Assembly: GCF_005217525.1 (NCBI RefSeq)
Contig: NZ_PNXQ01000016.1
Coordinates: 577,907 to 641,906, forward strand
Direction of reading: 5' to 3'
DNA: 64,000 bases
From: Paenibacillus terrae
GTDB lineage: Bacteria; Bacillota; Bacilli; Paenibacillales; Paenibacillaceae
Shown: positions 63,401-64,000 of the stretch, piece after piece
Position numbering within the stretch: position 1 is the first letter of the stretch
Layout: every line of letters begins with the position of its first letter
Program-made: the position numbers and the translations under genes
The notes under the pieces: model-generated
The model's database searches: none
What the model saw: only the letters and a program-made list of their open reading frames with translations
What the model was told of the DNA's origin: nothing

Positions 63401-64000
63401 GTTCAGCTACATAATAGGCAACCAGTTGGTTTTGTCCTTGATTGTCTTCACGGACCAATACGACGACCTCTTGCACGTAAGCCACCTTCATCAGGTTGGT
63501 CTCAACTTCACCCAATTCAATTCGATAACCCCGAATTTTCACCTGATGGTCAACCCGGCCCAAATACTCTATATTCCCATCTGGTAGCCAGCGTGCTAAA
63601 TCGCCCGTCCGATACATCCGTTCATAGTTCGCTTCACCACCAGCAAACGGATTTGGCACAAATTTTTCAACCGTCAGCTCTGGTCGGTTCAGATACCCTC
63701 GGGCTACGCCAACACCGCTGATACATAGCTCACCGAGTACCCCTATTGGTTGAAGCTTCCCATGCTCGTTTAGAATATATGCGCGCGTATTGTGAATAGG
63801 TTTACCCAAATTTACTGCTATTTCTGGTTCACACACGGAAGCCAGTACATCAATGGTTGTTTCCGTCGGTCCATAATGATTATTCAGAATGTATCCTTTG
63901 CTCACTATTTTTTCCTTTAATGAATCTTCCAACCGTTCGCCACCACAGATTAACGTATCTAAGCAAGGTATTTTGGCATCTTCAGATAAAAATGCTCTCA
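57432..64000 (-). CDS. Non-ribosomal peptide synthetase, 3' part (A-T-C-halfC-A-T-Cterm)
   Basis: Open from the window edge (codons before 63932 continue as RAFLSEDAKIPCLDTLICGG), at least 2188 residues. Positions below count from the TTG at 63932. Order: end of an adenylation domain (HYGPTETT, YRTGDLARW, NGKIDRKSLP); carrier domain (FFEIGGHSLRA, Ser about 271); condensation domain of LCL type (about 317-780, HHIISDG near 469); an extra C-terminal half of a condensation domain (about 785-1030) lacking HHxxxDG; adenylation domain (about 1050-1540) with YTSGTTGQPKG; carrier (FFELGGQSLKA, about 1588); a linker of about 130 residues; and a terminal condensation-like domain (about 1755-2166) with CSHIIFDG and FNYLGEM. 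No thioesterase. Ten-residue code of the complete A domain, read against GrsA: DAWTVAAVAK, suggesting phenylalanine or another aromatic residue. Confidence 0.9.
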   Translation of the reverse strand, partial: RAFLSEDAKIPCLDTLICGGERLEDSLKEKIVSKGYILNNHYGPTETTIDVLASVCEPEIAVNLGKPIHNTRAYILNEHGKLQPIGVLGELCISGVGVARGYLNRPELTVEKFVPNPFAGGEANYERMYRTGDLARWLPDGNIEYLGRVDHQVKIRGYRIELGEVETNLMKVAYVQEVVVLVREDNQGQNQLVAYYVAEQDVDAGELRSLLAKELPNYMVPAYFVQLEHIPLTSNGKIDRKSLPAPEGSLQSGADYAEPRTEAESKLVKIWQDVLGLNKIGVKDNFFEIGGHSLRAMTLVSKIHKELNKSISLRIIFEAPTIEQLAVVLKDLNQVAYVSVSVTEERDFYPLSSAQKRMYMLQQLDPNDVNYNMYAAFQVSGPLNVKRLEEVFHQLISRHATLRTSFEMVDNKPMQRIHDTVLFEVEYSKLLENRALKDLLAVGANIKKRIRSFVRPFDLQSAPLLRVGLLDLGVQGEKKVPQYLLMLDMHHIISDGVSTNILANELVRLYNDEKLSPLRIQYRDYAVWQQNGVQQGWLKQQEAYWLDTFDGELPVLNLATDFIRPEVRSTAGATVEFELDGKASQRLKELAAETGSTLYMVLLAAYTALLHQYTGQEDIIVGSPIAGRPHADLEPVIGMFVGTLAMRNYPTAGQTFRSYVENVKKHALKAYEHQDYPFEELVDKLKVKRDMSRNPLFDTMFVLQNTEQNELKLADLSFRPYGMEQAPAKFDLTLEASEGAAGIRFGLEYATSLYERETVEQMTRHFIRLVETVVVNPDLTLGELEWVTTEETVPVLKEHQERQKALRYWSNYLAGYEEQAHLPQAKKQNQTTYQAEYVHLDLGMELTVGIRRIAEQEEVSVSTLLQAAWGILLQRYNGTEDVVFGSVHVVGQAADMANTEAVTGAFINTMPVRIQGGENSLFTELMKQNEKLLKYARVHATYPPHEIQGLSKLIQDWINHSVIFADVLVEEEVGHMSDSEEFDLSLWTAKVAESTNDDFNLAVLPGKTIQMSFSYNALVFDRASVEQIQGHLIQLLEQVVAKPDIRVRELDIVTEQEREQILAIWGDTAAEYAHEQTIHGLFEAQVLQTPEQIALYFEGEQLTYRELNKRANQLARTLRSYGVQSDQRIGLLVERSIEMIVGILAVLKAGGAYVPIDPTYPQERIQYMLEDSGTKLLLTQSHLVEKGMFEGQVLILNGKTSIYHKDGSNLDSVSGSNNLAYVIYTSGTTGQPKGVMLEHRGLSNLKTYFDQTLQIISSDHVLLFASYSFDASCWEIFQGLFSGATLYVPTQETILNYEWFEKYMSEHRITVATLPPTYTVYLEPARMPDLRILVTAGSAASIELVLKWKEKVAYYNAYGPTENSVATSVWSVSEDPRAEDLITIGRPIPNHRVYMVDAHGRLAPVGVPGELCVSGPGLARGYLGRPELTAEKFVKNPFSSGEASYERMYRTGDLARWMPDGNIEYLGRIDHQVKIRGYRIELGEVEAQILKMEAVQEAIVLSNAEEQGPDQLVAYYVAEREVSVSELRNTLLKKLPNYMVPSYLMQLQYMPLTPNGKIDRKALPLPKGTGSWNEEYVAPRNALEQQLVELWQTVLGAEKVGIDNNFFELGGQSLKAILLVSKAQEKGINLGIHQVLQHQTVRGLSDLLQAERCDTHHNTSWISSISEAEQWISNTFDVQALLQFVSVDEQDYLFLQVHPFRADQVDKIVAFIPSHVHPDLHPHYIVPMGGEDAGQITITDDEQEDVLHSQSMEFISIIDEMNATWNGSLLSSEAIGQFPLAPAQHYHLQHPASSGTVIHLNHYVDKQRLSTAVQQLMRRHELLRSVLIQSDGGWTWEVRSIPENLSLPMVDLSAYPIPIQRKLLSSIMSHLYFEPYEQTKSLQYRIALIRLNLREHLLLLPCSHIIFDGTSSMILESQLLEEYEDPQLEHTTEVFHYMDYAKHIRQGPQGISDQQIVEQYKLQSFVESTSQIYKLTREFKYGQMTTYQWDITLPSISMQNDSVNFWDISLQMAFQFFGIYFRKSEIPLWLTQYGRQYGDRNYFESVGEYIDHIPVLLHKEEMPSYHAVIKKQLSVAANHHLNFFNLIFNEEMEPIYPQASSMLKKGLGQLPIVFNYLGEMQEASKMLSTLNRSTTLVDGEEVIFFEAAHTGAVLQIFLRLPYEEKHEDIYRILQAANDKIISDLAIRQ

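Noticed and set aside
1-64000. CRISPR arrays, tRNA or rRNA genes
   Set aside because: No regularly spaced repeats and no cloverleaf or rRNA-like stretches were found on reading; short RNA genes could still be missed.

Overview
The window looks like a chromosomal segment of a Paenibacillus close to P. polymyxa. The evidence is the Bacillales gene order spoVK-hflX-ynbB-glnR-glnA, a mutS-mutL-miaA-hfq block with cotE beside it, sporulation genes without any outer-membrane genes, strong AGGAGG-type ribosome binding sites, AraR and Fur boxes of the Bacillus type, and a large non-ribosomal peptide synthetase. The species is an inference; no marker was compared with a database.

Layout. Positions 1-11400 are accessory and visibly AT-rich. 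They hold a 120-bp MITE-like repeat, two agr-like peptide-signalling loci (about 397-2098 and 3507-4838), an OsmC-like protein, a secreted NucB-type nuclease divergent from a secreted discoidin-domain protein, a broken ABC-F resistance gene with an attenuator-like leader, and an integrase remnant. A 46-bp copy of the glnA 3' end at 3281-3326 repeats the real glnA end at 11403-11448. With the integrase remnant next to glnA, this suggests that about 3.3-11.4 kb is a decayed element inserted in glnA. Positions 11.4-30.6 kb are core: the nitrogen operon glnRA under a GlnR box, ynbB, hflX, spoVK, two small conserved genes, a class A penicillin-binding protein, hfq-miaA-methyltransferase-mutL-mutS, an amidoligase-like gene and cotE. 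Positions 30.6-43 kb carry transport and regulation genes: LysR with an amino acid exporter, an aromatic acid exporter family protein, an SsuABC/TauABC-like importer with a second MITE copy directly upstream, an M32 carboxypeptidase, a carbonic anhydrase, PadR, small envelope proteins, and a TetR gene paired with a frameshifted metallo-beta-lactamase-fold lactonase under a shared operator.

Positions 43.1-48.5 kb hold a complete five-gene STM4011-STM4015-like operon: two radical SAM enzymes, an AlkP/sulfatase-fold hydrolase, an ATP-grasp-like protein and a leucine-rich-repeat protein. Its function is unknown to me and it is the best candidate for an undescribed system. Positions 48.7-52.5 kb encode a DHA2 efflux pump flanked by two different membrane-fusion proteins. 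Positions 52.7-54.1 kb encode a Fur-boxed flavodoxin and an unknown partner, and 54.3-55.9 kb encode araA with two AraR boxes and a cre-like site. Positions 56.1-64 kb encode an NRPS (5' end outside the window) followed by its probable exporter. The NRPS has two oddities: an extra half condensation domain before its last adenylation domain, and a C-terminal condensation-like domain in place of a thioesterase.

Three genes (DUF2500-like, ABC-F and the lactonase) each need only a one-base frame correction to be intact. They may be real pseudogenes or sequence errors. No tRNA, rRNA or CRISPR array was recognised.
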